Source of the DNA: Castellaniella sp041677825
GTDB taxonomy: Bacteria > Pseudomonadota > Gammaproteobacteria > Burkholderiales > Burkholderiaceae_B
Direction: 5' to 3'
DNA: 64,000 nt
Assembly: GCF_041677825.1 (NCBI RefSeq)
Contig: NZ_JBAYPG010000016.1
Coordinates: forward strand, 8,158 to 72,157
The position numbers and the translations under genes are program-made. Below, in pieces: positions 55,268 to 63,599 of this stretch. Position 1 is the first letter of the stretch. Every line of letters begins with the position of its first letter. Under the pieces are notes generated by a model, which saw only the letters and a list, made by a program, of their open reading frames with translations, had not been told where the DNA came from and did no database searches.

Positions 55268-55286
55268 GGCACGCTACCGCCGTGCC
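55268..55286 (-). promoter_or_regulatory. ops (JUMPstart) element in a hairpin
   Basis: Read on the minus strand, GGCGGTAGCGTG (55281-55270) is a perfect match to the ops pause site of enterobacterial polysaccharide operons, where RfaH loads onto RNA polymerase. It is framed by the perfect inverted arms GGCACG and CGTGCC, so it sits in a potential hairpin loop. It lies 78 bases before the MarR start and inside the presumed leader. RfaH-type antitermination of the long locus is inferred. Confidence 0.75.
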
Positions 55287-55384
55287 GTGCAACGATCGGC
55301 GACGCGCAAGAGCCTGGTTTTCCGGCTGGCACCGGGGCATCGACCGCGGCACGCCGCCCGACACCCCCGGGGATTGCATCTCAT

Positions 55385-55444
55385 GGCTGTTCAGGCCATG
55401 AACAGAAAATAATACACCCGTGGCACGGGTTCGATGGCCTGAAC
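55385..55444 (-). promoter_or_regulatory. Candidate EPS promoter flanked by paired palindromes
   Basis: On the minus strand TGTATTAT (TATTAT at 55412-55407) is a good -10. Downstream lies CTGTTCAGGCCATGAACAG (55385-55403, plus strand), with perfect 7-base arms. Upstream, the minus strand reads CAGTTCAGGCCATCGAACC (55444-55426), sharing GTTCAGGCCAT. A 13-base palindrome, CCCGTGGCACGGG (55415-55427), fills the region just upstream of the -10. No strong -35 is seen, as expected of an activated or repressed promoter. Binding by the EPS MarR protein is a guess. Confidence 0.5.
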
Positions 55445-55521
55445 TGTCGGGTATCAACGTGGAAATCTGCGGCAATGAACGCCAACGGATGTGCATGGAG
55501 GCTCTGCACCATCCATCGTTA

Positions 55522-56829
55522 TTAGACCGGTGCGCCTGGATCGGTGTCGCCTGCGTCGGCCACCTCGGCGCCGGCCACGCGATTGCGCCCGCCGGCCTTG
55601 GCACGATAAAGGGCCTGGTCGGCGGCCTCGAGCACGCCCGCCGGGGTGCCGGCGGCCCACAGGGCCACGCCGGCCGACACGGTGATTCTGTCATCCGGCA
55701 GAATATCGGCGTCTGCGATGCTGCGGGCAATGCGCTGGGCCACGTCGGCCAGTACGGCGGGGTCGATGCCCGGCAACAGGATCAGGAACTCATCGCCCCC
55801 CGTGCGCAAGACCAGGTCCATGCTGCGCGCGTGGCGGCGCAGTTCATCGGCCACCCGGCGGATGGCGCGGTCGCCCTGGGCGTGGCCATGGCAATCGTTG
55901 ATACGCTTGAAATGGTCGATATCCAGCGCGATGACGCCAAAGGGCTCGGCTGTGGCGGCCAGGCTGTCCAGTGCCTCGGCCAGGGCACGGCGGTTGCCCA
56001 GCTGGGTGAGCGCATCCGTATTGGCGGCGGTGCGCAGGGTCTGGATGCTGCCATGCACCATGTCAATGCGGCGCAGCAGGGCCTGCTTGATCAGCCAGGC
56101 TTCCTGGTACCAGCCAGAGAGGCTGTGCAGGCGGCGCAACAGCACCGCGTGCCGTGCACGGCTGGTTGGCCGTCCGTCGAGGGGGTCGGTGACGTCGATG
56201 AGGCTGGCCAGCTCACGCAGGGGCACGGAGATTTCCCGGAGGAACATGACCGAGAGGAACAGCACGAAGCCAAAGGGCAGCGCAACGATCAGAAGGACCT
56301 GCTGCACCCACTGCAGGCGCTGTGCCTGCAGGGGCGCCAGCGGCCGTTGCACGGTGATGCGCCAGCCCAGGCCGGCCACCGTATCATGGCCGCTCTGGAC
56401 GACGTCGCGGCCTGTTTCGGGGGGCATGCCCGAGTCGAACCGGTACAGGATGCTGCCATCTGCAGCGCTCACCCGGATCCGGATGCCGTCCTCGAACAGC
56501 GGGCTCAAACGCATCCATTCGTGCAAGCGGGCCAGCAAGGGCGCGGCAGACGCAGCGGCCCGCGAAGCCCCGGTCAGACCCTGCAGATTGCGTGCCTCGC
56601 GGGCCAGCGACTCGTGCATGAGATCGGCCAGCCCTTCGATTTCCTCGGCAATCGCTTCGGCCAGCACCGTGTTCGTGGCCGCGGCGGCGTCCTCTTGCCA
56701 GGCCTGCAGGGCAGCGTAGGCGCTGGCAAGCGCGATCAGCAGCATGGCGGTGATCGAAAGCACGGACTGCAGGATGATGAGCTGGGCCAGACGGGGGCGG
56801 TATTTCACATGGTCTCGTAGCGGGGTCAT
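55522..56829 (-). CDS. Membrane-bound diguanylate cyclase (GGDEF)
   Basis: 435 residues. Span near 17-40, periplasmic sensor of about 140 residues, span near 180-200 (VLLIVALPFGFVLFLSVMFL), a HAMP-like linker, then a GGDEF domain: DALTQLGNRRALAEALDSLA, ALDIDHFKRINDCHGHAQGD and LRTGGDEFLILLP. RSMD five residues before GGDEF is an intact product-inhibition site. It makes cyclic di-GMP, which often promotes exopolysaccharide production and represses motility, fitting its place between the EPS locus and flagellar/chemotaxis genes. Confidence 0.94.
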   Translation of the reverse strand: MTPLRDHVKYRPRLAQLIILQSVLSITAMLLIALASAYAALQAWQEDAAAATNTVLAEAIAEEIEGLADLMHESLAREARNLQGLTGASRAAASAAPLLARLHEWMRLSPLFEDGIRIRVSAADGSILYRFDSGMPPETGRDVVQSGHDTVAGLGWRITVQRPLAPLQAQRLQWVQQVLLIVALPFGFVLFLSVMFLREISVPLRELASLIDVTDPLDGRPTSRARHAVLLRRLHSLSGWYQEAWLIKQALLRRIDMVHGSIQTLRTAANTDALTQLGNRRALAEALDSLAATAEPFGVIALDIDHFKRINDCHGHAQGDRAIRRVADELRRHARSMDLVLRTGGDEFLILLPGIDPAVLADVAQRIARSIADADILPDDRITVSAGVALWAAGTPAGVLEAADQALYRAKAGGRNRVAGAEVADAGDTDPGAPV

Positions 56830-56836
56830 GGAAATG

Positions 56837-56866
56837 GCAGGCAGAATAATTGCAGGCAGAATATAT
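56837..56866. repeat. Direct repeat upstream of the GGDEF gene
   Basis: GCAGGCAGAATA occurs at 56837-56848 and again at 56852-56863, just before the start of the diguanylate cyclase gene. It could be a duplicated regulator site or chance. Confidence 0.4.
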
Positions 56867-56886
56867 GAGCCCGGCGGGCCGGGCTC
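56867..56886 (-). terminator. Perfect GC-rich hairpin between MCP and GGDEF genes
   Basis: GAGCCCGG and CCGGGCTC pair over eight bases around CGGG. There is no T run on either side (ATATATT follows on the minus strand), so termination is uncertain; it lies between the MCP stop (56961) and the GGDEF start (56829). Confidence 0.4.
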
Positions 56887-56960
56887 GGGTCTGAATCATC
56901 CAAAATGGCGCGCTGCCCAGGGCCGGCCAGGCCGGCGCGGGCACCGCGAACGATCAGGGC

Positions 56961-58913
56961 TCAGAATTCGGTCCATTCTGGTGAATGGCCGTTGACCCTC
57001 GTACCATCGGCATCGGACGCGTCTTCGGTGCCGGCCAGGCCGTGCCTGTAGGCCATGCCATTGGCCCGCACGGCGCCATTGGTATGCGCCGCACCACGGG
57101 TACGCAGCGCCGCGCTGTGGTGCACAGCGCCCGGTGCGCGGGCGCTGCCGTTCGTACCCGTTGCCTGATGCGCGCCGGGCATGCCGCGCACCCCGGCCGG
57201 GTTGTGCCCGTGGCTGGCCGCAGCCCCGTGCCCAGCGCCATTGCGGCCGGCAAAGTGGTCGGCATTGCGGCCGACCGTGTCTGCGATGCTCTTGCGCGCC
57301 GCCTGGCCGGCATCCCGAGGGTCGGGCTCGGCGCCTGTGTGGCGCGCGGCCTGCCGGGTGGCCTGGTGGGTGGCCTGGCTCCCCAGTTCGAACGTGTCCA
57401 CCAGGCGCGCCAGGGTGTCGGCCTGCTCTTGCAGGCTGGCCGCGGCAGCAGCGGATTCCTGCACCAGGCTGGCGTTCTGCTGGGTGACGTCCTCCATTTG
57501 CGTGACGGCGACATTGATCTGCTCGATGCCCGCCGTCTGCTCGTGGCTGGAGGCGCTGATTTCACGCACGATTTCGGTGACGCGGCTGATTTCCTGCACG
57601 ATGTCCTGCATGCTGGTGCCCGCTTCCACTGCCTTCTCGTTGCCTGCGGTCACGCTGCTGACGGCGGCTTCGATCAGGGCCTTGATTTCTTTGGCCGATG
57701 CGGCACTGCGCTGGGCCAGGGCACGCACCTCGCTGGCCACCACAGCAAAGCCACGGCCCTGCTCGCCGGCCCGGGCCGCCTCTACGGCGGCGTTCAGGGC
57801 CAGGATGTTGGTCTGGAAGGCGATCGAGTCGATCACGCCGACGATCTCGGCCATCTGCCGGGACTTGGCATTGATCTCGGCCATGGTCTGCACCAGCGTG
57901 CCGACGATGTCACCGCCCTGGCTGGCCGATTCGGCCGCGGTCACCGCCAGGCCATTGGCCTGCTGGGCATTTTCTTCGTTCTGGCGCACCGTGGCGGTCA
58001 TTTCTTCCATGGACGAGGCGGTCTCGGTCAGCGAGGCGGCCTGCTCTTCGGTGCGCGAGGCGAGATCCGTATTGCCCGCCGTGATTTGCGCAGCGGCCAG
58101 GGCGATGGACTGCGAGCCCTCGTGCACCTGGGTCATGGCGCCTTGCAGCCCGCTGACCATCTGCTGCAGGGCCTGTTCAAGCTGCGCCACCTCATCGCGC
58201 CCGCGCGGCTCGATCCTGACCGCCAGGTTGCGCCGCGCGACCTGCCCGGCCAGCGCCACGGCCTGGGCCAGCGGGCGCGTGATCGAGCGCGTCAGGCCCC
58301 AGGCGAACCAGGGCGAGAACAGCAGGGCCAGCAGGGTGGCGATACCCATCACATACAGCCAGGTGGTGATCTTGGCATCGGCATCGAGCAGCGTGCCGTC
58401 GATCACCTGACCCTGGTAGGTCGCCAGGGCATTGACCTGCTCGGTATAGGCCTTGACCAGCGGCGGCATCTCTTCGGTGAAAAAGCGCCGGGCGCTGGCC
58501 AGGTCGCCTTGCGCCTGGGCCTCGAAGGCCAGGGTGCGGCCGTCGATGAATGCCGAGCGCAGCTCGATGGCCTTCTGCAGCATCTCGACCGCGCGCGGAT
58601 CGGTGGCGGCGCCCTGCAGCTGCTGCACCAGCGCCGCGGCCTCGGTGGTGGTGCGGGCCATCTGCGCGTCATAATCGACGCGAATGTCCGCGTCGCGATC
58701 CTGGGCCACCATCGCCGTCAGAACGGTGTTTTTTTCAACCGCACCCTTGAGCTGCAGGGCCATTGCGCCAATATCCTGTCGGCGTATGATGTTACCGTTG
58801 TCTTCTTTGGAATCGTACATGCGCAAGCCGCCGATGCCTGCCAGAAACAGCATCAGGGCAATGATGACACCAAAGCCCAATGCAAGGCGGGCACGGATCG
58901 TTAGGCTGCGCAT
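56961..58913 (-). CDS. Methyl-accepting chemotaxis protein with long C-terminal tether
   Basis: 650 residues. N-terminal span (RARLALGFGVIIALMLFLAG), helical periplasmic sensor of about 150 residues (4HB_MCP-like), second span near 190-210, HAMP, and a cytoplasmic signalling domain with TEEQAASLTETASSMEEMTA and VIDSIAFQTNILALNAAVEA. After the signalling domain comes a tail of about 130 residues rich in Ala, His, Gly, Arg and Asn, ending in EWTEF, which fits the x-W-x-x-F pentapeptide that recruits CheR/CheB. ATG 58913 has AGGTGA ahead. Confidence 0.95.
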   Translation of the reverse strand: MRSLTIRARLALGFGVIIALMLFLAGIGGLRMYDSKEDNGNIIRRQDIGAMALQLKGAVEKNTVLTAMVAQDRDADIRVDYDAQMARTTTEAAALVQQLQGAATDPRAVEMLQKAIELRSAFIDGRTLAFEAQAQGDLASARRFFTEEMPPLVKAYTEQVNALATYQGQVIDGTLLDADAKITTWLYVMGIATLLALLFSPWFAWGLTRSITRPLAQAVALAGQVARRNLAVRIEPRGRDEVAQLEQALQQMVSGLQGAMTQVHEGSQSIALAAAQITAGNTDLASRTEEQAASLTETASSMEEMTATVRQNEENAQQANGLAVTAAESASQGGDIVGTLVQTMAEINAKSRQMAEIVGVIDSIAFQTNILALNAAVEAARAGEQGRGFAVVASEVRALAQRSAASAKEIKALIEAAVSSVTAGNEKAVEAGTSMQDIVQEISRVTEIVREISASSHEQTAGIEQINVAVTQMEDVTQQNASLVQESAAAAASLQEQADTLARLVDTFELGSQATHQATRQAARHTGAEPDPRDAGQAARKSIADTVGRNADHFAGRNGAGHGAAASHGHNPAGVRGMPGAHQATGTNGSARAPGAVHHSAALRTRGAAHTNGAVRANGMAYRHGLAGTEDASDADGTRVNGHSPEWTEF

Positions 58914-59271
58914 GTATGTATCACCTGGTTCTGTATGACTGGATGGCAACCGCGATCGGTCGTCACCCGGGGTTGGGTAAATGCTGTATCATGAAAATAA
59001 ATTGTTATGTGACGTTAATCCGCGCAAATTTGTGTAACAAGGTCGCTTCCGGACAAGAATCGGATATCAGCGGTCATTCTGGCGCACAACGATCGGTCAC
59101 CTTGCGGTCTGTTTCTTTTTCATAGACCACACGCCCCACGGAATCAACTTCATCTGACAATCCGGTCAATCCGGTTGCTGCCGCCTGCGGCAGGGTTCTG
59201 TGCATTCAACTGGCCGTCCAGTTGTTCGTCCAGTCAAGTTGTTCGTTCAGTCATTCATTCAGTCGTCCATC
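58914..59271. promoter_or_regulatory. Divergent regulatory region between MCP and GlxA-type regulator genes
   Basis: 358 bases without a gene. It holds two CAATCCGGT direct repeats (59158-59175), a perfect palindrome TGCCGCCTGCGGCA (59179-59192) and a run of related units, GTTCGTCCAGTC, GTTCGTTCAGTC and ATTCATTCAGTC, at 59224-59263 just before the GlxA-type start. No clear sigma-28 promoter for the MCP was found. Confidence 0.45.
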
Positions 59272-60303
59272 ATGTCTGCAAGTCTCTCGTTACATCCGGC
59301 GGGACAAGCGCGCGCCGCCGCACCCATCGTGGCCATGGTCGTCAGCGAAGGCCTCGGCCCGTTCCACCTGGCGGGCCCGCTGATGGTCATGAGCCGAAAT
59401 TATTCCAATGAGTCGCCGGTCGATCTGCGCATCTGCACGGTGACCCCCGGCATGGTGCGCACGACGATCGAGTTCGACATCAGCCGCGCCCAGGACCTGG
59501 AAATCTGCGACCGGGCCCAGGCGATCATCATCCCGGGCTGGCCGGGCACCGACGCGCCCGTGCCCCAGGCGCTCGAGGCTGCGCTGCTGCGCGCCCATGC
59601 CCGCGGCGCACAGATCGTGAGCCTGTGCCGGGGGGTCTTCGCCCTGGCGAGCACGGGCCTGCTCGATGGCCGGCGTGCCACCACCCACTGGCGGCGCACA
59701 CAAGAGCTGGCCGAAAAATTCCCGCGCATCCGCGTCGAACCCGAAGTGCTCTATGTGCACGAAGACAATGTGTGGACCTCGGCCGGCGGGGCGGCGGCCA
59801 TCGACACCTGCCTGTTTCTGGTGCAGGCGCTGTGCGGCGCCGAGGCGGCGGCACGCCTGTCACGCCAGCTGGTCAGCTTTCCGCGCCGCGAGGGCCGCTG
59901 GCAGCAGGTCGTGGAGCGCCCTCTGGCCGAAGCCGGCACGGATCGGCGCATCCTGCAGACGATGGATTTCGTGCGCGCCAATCTGTCCATGATGCACAGC
60001 GTGAACGATCTGGCCCGCCGGGTGCATGTCAGCCCGCGCACGTTCAGCCGCCGATTCGGCAAGATCGCCGGAACGAGTTTTTCGCAATGGCTGCTCGCGC
60101 AGCGCCTGGGCTACGCCAAGACCCTGCTGGAGATGCCCGATGTGAGTATCGAGAAGGTCGCCCAGGAATCCGGCTTCGGTTCGCCGCGGCTGCTGCTGCG
60201 CCACCTGCGCAGCGATTGCGACATGACGCCGACGGAATACCGCCGCAGCCGGCTCGAGGCCCGCGCCGAGGCGCGCGCCGAGACACAGATGAGCGCCATG
60301 TAA
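59272..60303 (+). CDS. GlxA/FtrA-type AraC-family regulator with DJ-1/PfpI domain
   Basis: 343 residues. The N-terminal DJ-1/PfpI-like domain has IVAMVVSEGLGPFHLAGPLM, IIIPGWPGTDAPVPQALEAA, a nucleophile-elbow-like cysteine in IVSLCRGVFALASTGLLDGR and ATTHW. The C-terminal AraC domain has two helix-turn-helix units, LARRVHVSPRTFSRRF and IEKVAQESGFGSPRLLLRHL. ATG 59272 was chosen over a start at 59200 because the upstream codons lie in repeats. The regulator's target is unknown; flhD begins 272 bases downstream in the same direction. Confidence 0.92.
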   Translation: MSASLSLHPAGQARAAAPIVAMVVSEGLGPFHLAGPLMVMSRNYSNESPVDLRICTVTPGMVRTTIEFDISRAQDLEICDRAQAIIIPGWPGTDAPVPQALEAALLRAHARGAQIVSLCRGVFALASTGLLDGRRATTHWRRTQELAEKFPRIRVEPEVLYVHEDNVWTSAGGAAAIDTCLFLVQALCGAEAAARLSRQLVSFPRREGRWQQVVERPLAEAGTDRRILQTMDFVRANLSMMHSVNDLARRVHVSPRTFSRRFGKIAGTSFSQWLLAQRLGYAKTLLEMPDVSIEKVAQESGFGSPRLLLRHLRSDCDMTPTEYRRSRLEARAEARAETQMSAM

Positions 60304-60356
60304 TTGGCGGCACGCCGGGCTGTCAGGAAATGTCCGAATCTTGTCCCGCGCAATAC

Positions 60357-60379
60357 TTGTTCACCATTCTGTTGAACAA
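60357..60379. promoter_or_regulatory. Palindrome upstream of flhD
   Basis: TTGTTCA and TGAACAA are perfect inverted arms around nine bases, about 200 bases before flhD. The half-site TGTTCA/TGAACA also occurs in the EPS promoter palindrome at 55386-55402, with a shorter spacer. Confidence 0.4.
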
Positions 60380-60423
60380 TTACATTCAGGTTACCCCAGC
60401 CTGAGCTGCTGGCCCGAGCGATC

Positions 60424-60464
60424 GGCCCGGGCCAGCTACCCTGAGCAACCGGCCCGAACGGGCC
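60424..60464 (+). other. GC-rich inverted repeats in the flhD leader
   Basis: GGCCCGGGCC (60424-60433) and GGCCCGAACGGGCC (60451-60464) are perfect palindromes in the 272-base gap before flhD; they could form competing RNA hairpins. Confidence 0.4.
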
Positions 60465-60575
60465 AGGTTCAGTCAGGCACAGCCAGGCACGCGACAGGCA
60501 AATCGTCCGACAGAAGACGCAGCCCTGATCTCCATCCACTTCGGTAACCCAAGCCATCGCAACGGCACGTGCATC

Positions 60576-60899
60576 ATGTATCAACACAATCACGCTGTAT
60601 TGCAGGACGTCTACGAAATTAATCTTTCCTATCTGATGCTGGCGCAGAAGCTGCTGGGCGAGAATCTCGCCGCAGGCACGTATCGCCTGGGCATCGACCA
60701 GGAGACGGCCCGGGTCCTGCTGGGCCTGTCGCCCGCCCAGGTGGTGCGGCTGGCGCATTCCAATGCGCTGGTCTGCGGTTTTCGGCTGGACGACGCCGAG
60801 GTATTGCAGACGCTGTGCAGCAGCACGCTGGGCGGCATTCTGCAGCAGGCGCACACGGCCATACGGCTGGCCGAACCCGCGACCGAGCTGGCCAAATGA
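60576..60899 (+). CDS. flhD: Flagellar master regulator subunit FlhD
   Basis: 107 residues, the usual FlhD length. VYEINLSYLMLAQKLLGENL and ARVLLGLSPAQVVRLAHSNA are conserved FlhD segments (dimer helix and helix-turn-helix-like part). With FlhC it forms FlhD4C2, which activates class II flagellar genes with sigma-70. The flhC ATG overlaps its stop by ATGA. Confidence 0.96.
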   Translation: MYQHNHAVLQDVYEINLSYLMLAQKLLGENLAAGTYRLGIDQETARVLLGLSPAQVVRLAHSNALVCGFRLDDAEVLQTLCSSTLGGILQQAHTAIRLAEPATELAK

Positions 60900-61453
60900 G
60901 CCGGGTGGAGGTGGCACAGGAGGCCACCGACATTCTCCTGGCCAGCGAGATGATCCGGCTGGGCGCGCGCCTGCAGGTGCTGCAGGCCGAGACCCGCCTG
61001 AGCTACGAGCGGCTGGCACGGTTGTACCGGGACATCCGCGGGCATTCGGCGCCCAAGGGCATGCTGCCCTATTCGCTGGACTGGTACATGACCTGGATGC
61101 CCAATCTGCACAGCAGCGTGTTCTTCAACGTGTATCGCTATCTGCGCCTGAAGGCCGGTGCCTCGCGCACCGAGGCGCTGGTCGAGGCCTACAAGCTGTA
61201 TCTGGAGCAGGTGCAGGCCGACTTGCTGCCCGTCTCGCACGCCTCGAGCCACACGCTGCTCAGTTTTACGCGCGCCTGGATGATGCTGCGCTTTTTCGAC
61301 AGCGGCCAGTTGCAGGGCTCGCGCTGCGTACGCTGCCATGGCCTGTTCGTGGCCCACGCACACGACCCGGATGCCGATTACGTGTGCGGCCTGTGCAAGC
61401 CGCCGCCGCGGGCCGGCAAGTCGGGCAGGAAGGCGCGCGCGGTGCCCGCCTGA
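60896..61453 (+). CDS. flhC: Flagellar master regulator subunit FlhC
   Basis: 185 residues. LIRLGARLQVLQAET-like helices, SLDWYMTWMPNLHSSVFFNV and FTRAWMMLRFFDSGQLQGSR are FlhC hallmarks. The four zinc cysteines are in RCVRCHGLFV and DYVCGLCKPP. ATG 60896 overlaps flhD by four bases. A short basic C-terminal tail (GKSGRKARAVPA) follows the zinc site. Confidence 0.96.
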   Translation: MSRVEVAQEATDILLASEMIRLGARLQVLQAETRLSYERLARLYRDIRGHSAPKGMLPYSLDWYMTWMPNLHSSVFFNVYRYLRLKAGASRTEALVEAYKLYLEQVQADLLPVSHASSHTLLSFTRAWMMLRFFDSGQLQGSRCVRCHGLFVAHAHDPDADYVCGLCKPPPRAGKSGRKARAVPA

Positions 61454-61580
61454 AATCCGTGAGCCCTGCCCGCCTGAACGCCCCGGAGCTTGCCAGTCCG
61501 AACCCCCAGAGCATCGCCCGCTTCAAACCCAGGGCCGCGTCCATCTGAAACCCAGGGCATCGCCCGCCTGAAATCCAATA
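61449..61580 (+). repeat. Degenerate repeats between flhC and the second MCP
   Basis: GCCCGCCTGAA (with AATCC often following) recurs at about 61445, 61467 and 61562, with a variant GCCCGCTTCAAACCC near 61517; CCCAGGGC recurs at about 61528 and 61553 and GCATCGCCCGC at about 61512 and 61557. No gene is seen here. Confidence 0.5.
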
Positions 61581-61595
61581 CGCCCGGAGGCCCAC

Positions 61596-63599
61596 GTGCC
61601 CAGAGAAACGACTTCCCGAAAAATGTCCCTGCGCGCCCAGCTGACGCTGATCGTGGTGGCCATCGTACTGGCAGGCTTTGCGCTGACCATCACCATCCTG
61701 ACCCGCCAGGCGGCCGGCTATCAGATGAACAGCGCGATGCAGCACGCCGCTGAACTGGCCACGCGCCAGGGTACCGAGGCGACCGCAATCCTGCGCCAGG
61801 GGCTGGAGACCGCGCGCACGCTGGCCGGCGCGTTGCAGGCACTGAGCCATTCGGGGCAGTTCAGCCGCGCGGCAGCCGATGCCATGCTGCGCGAGACTCT
61901 GCAGCAGAACCCGGGCTACGTGGGCGTCTGGTCGGCCTGGGAGCCCGATGCGTTCGATGGCCGCGACGCCGACTATGCCGCAACGCCCCGGTCGGACGCC
62001 AGCGGGCGCTACCTGGCGCAGTTCAACTGGGATGCCCGGCGCACCACGATCACCCAGGGGGTGCTGGCCGACTATGACAAACCCGGCGCGGGGGACTACT
62101 ACCAGATCCCGAAGAAAACGCTGAAGAACGCGCTGCTCGAACCGTACACCTATGATTTCGAGGGCAATTCGGTGCTGCTGACGACGATTTCGGTGCCCAT
62201 CGTGGATCAGGGGCGCTTTGTGGGCGCCGCAGGGGTGGACATCAGCCTGGAGAGCCTGCAGGACACGATCCAGGGGATCCATCTGTATGACCACGGCTAC
62301 GCGAGCCTGCTGTCGGGCCAGGGCATGTACGTGGGTGACCGCGACCCTGCGCTGGTGGGCCAGACGCTGAGTGGGCAATCGGGCCTGGACGCCGGCCAGC
62401 TCGAAGCCGCCCTGCGCACGATCGCCGCCGGCGAGAAGCAGACCTATACGCTGGACGATCCGGCCACGCATGCGGAATCCACGGTCATCCAGGTGCCGAT
62501 CGTGATCCCCGGCATCCAGACGCCCTGGGCGTTTGCCGTCACGCTGCCGAATGCCGAAGTGCTGCACGATATCCGCACGCTGGAGTGGACTGCGGCCGGC
62601 CTGGGCCTGCTGAGCATCATCCTCACCAGCCTGGTGCTGGCCTGGGCCCTCAGCCGCCTCGTGCTGCGCCCGCTGGGCGGCGAACCGGCCGACGCCGCCG
62701 CCCTGGCGGCACGGGTCGCCCAGGGGGATCTGAGCCAGGCCATCCACCTGCGGCCCCGCGACGATTTCAGCCTGATGTACCGCCTGCACGGCATGCAGGA
62801 GAGCCTGACGCAGATCATCGGCCGCGTGCGCGAGGGTGCCGACAGCGTGGCCCAGGCATCCAGCCAGATTTCTGCCGGCAATCTCGACCTGTCGTCGCGC
62901 ACCGAGCAGCAGTCCAGCTCGCTGGCCGAGACGGCGGCCTCGATGGAAGAGATCACGGCCACCGTGCGCCACAGCGCGGACAGTGCCGAGCAGGCCAGCA
63001 AGCTGGCCGAGGCCTCGACCCGCGCAGCCGGTGCGGGTGGCGAGATCGTCGGCCAGCTGACCCGGACCATGGCCGAGATCAACGAGAAATCGCAACAAAT
63101 CGCGGAGATCACCGGGGTGATCGACTCGATCGCCTTCCAGACCAATATCCTGGCCCTGAACGCCGCCGTAGAGGCGGCCCGGGCCGGCGAGCAGGGCCGC
63201 GGCTTTGCCGTGGTGGCCAGCGAGGTGCGCGCGCTCGCGCAACGCAGCGCGACATCTGCGCAGGAAATCCGCGACTTAATTCAATCGTCCATCGGTGTCA
63301 TGACCACGGGCAATGAGCAGGCCGCGCAGGCGAGCATCAGCATGCAGGGCATCGTCGCGGACATCAGCCAGGTGACGGACATCATCGGCGAGATCAGCGC
63401 CGCCAGCCGCGAGCAGACCGCCGGCATCGAGCAGATCAATGTCGCCATTACCCAGATGGACGACGTCACGCGCCAGAATGCCAGCCTGGTCGAGGAATCG
63501 GCCACCGCCGCCGCCAGCCTGAAGGAACAGGCCGACGGGCTGTCGAAACTGGTGGCCACCTTCCGCCTGCAGGCGGGGTCCGCCACAGCCAAGGGCTGA
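61596..63599 (+). CDS. Methyl-accepting chemotaxis protein with dCache-type sensor
   Basis: 667 residues. First span LRAQLTLIVVAIVLAGFALT, periplasmic dCache-like sensor of about 280 residues (NPGYVGVWSAWEPDAFDGRD, LLTTISVPIVDQGRFVGAAG with VDIS following), second span near 335-355, HAMP, and a signalling domain with SSLAETAASMEEITATVRHS and VIDSIAFQTNILALNAAVEA. GTG 61596 is preferred because GGAGG lies five bases ahead; ATG 61623 is the next option. It ends shortly after the signalling helices (LQAGSATAKG) and lacks a CheR/CheB pentapeptide. Confidence 0.95.
   Translation: MPRETTSRKMSLRAQLTLIVVAIVLAGFALTITILTRQAAGYQMNSAMQHAAELATRQGTEATAILRQGLETARTLAGALQALSHSGQFSRAAADAMLRETLQQNPGYVGVWSAWEPDAFDGRDADYAATPRSDASGRYLAQFNWDARRTTITQGVLADYDKPGAGDYYQIPKKTLKNALLEPYTYDFEGNSVLLTTISVPIVDQGRFVGAAGVDISLESLQDTIQGIHLYDHGYASLLSGQGMYVGDRDPALVGQTLSGQSGLDAGQLEAALRTIAAGEKQTYTLDDPATHAESTVIQVPIVIPGIQTPWAFAVTLPNAEVLHDIRTLEWTAAGLGLLSIILTSLVLAWALSRLVLRPLGGEPADAAALAARVAQGDLSQAIHLRPRDDFSLMYRLHGMQESLTQIIGRVREGADSVAQASSQISAGNLDLSSRTEQQSSSLAETAASMEEITATVRHSADSAEQASKLAEASTRAAGAGGEIVGQLTRTMAEINEKSQQIAEITGVIDSIAFQTNILALNAAVEAARAGEQGRGFAVVASEVRALAQRSATSAQEIRDLIQSSIGVMTTGNEQAAQASISMQGIVADISQVTDIIGEISAASREQTAGIEQINVAITQMDDVTRQNASLVEESATAAASLKEQADGLSKLVATFRLQAGSATAKG

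Noticed and set aside
56867..56886. Strong rho-independent terminator after the MCP
   Set aside because: The stem is perfect but there is no T tract, so it is listed only as a low-confidence hairpin.
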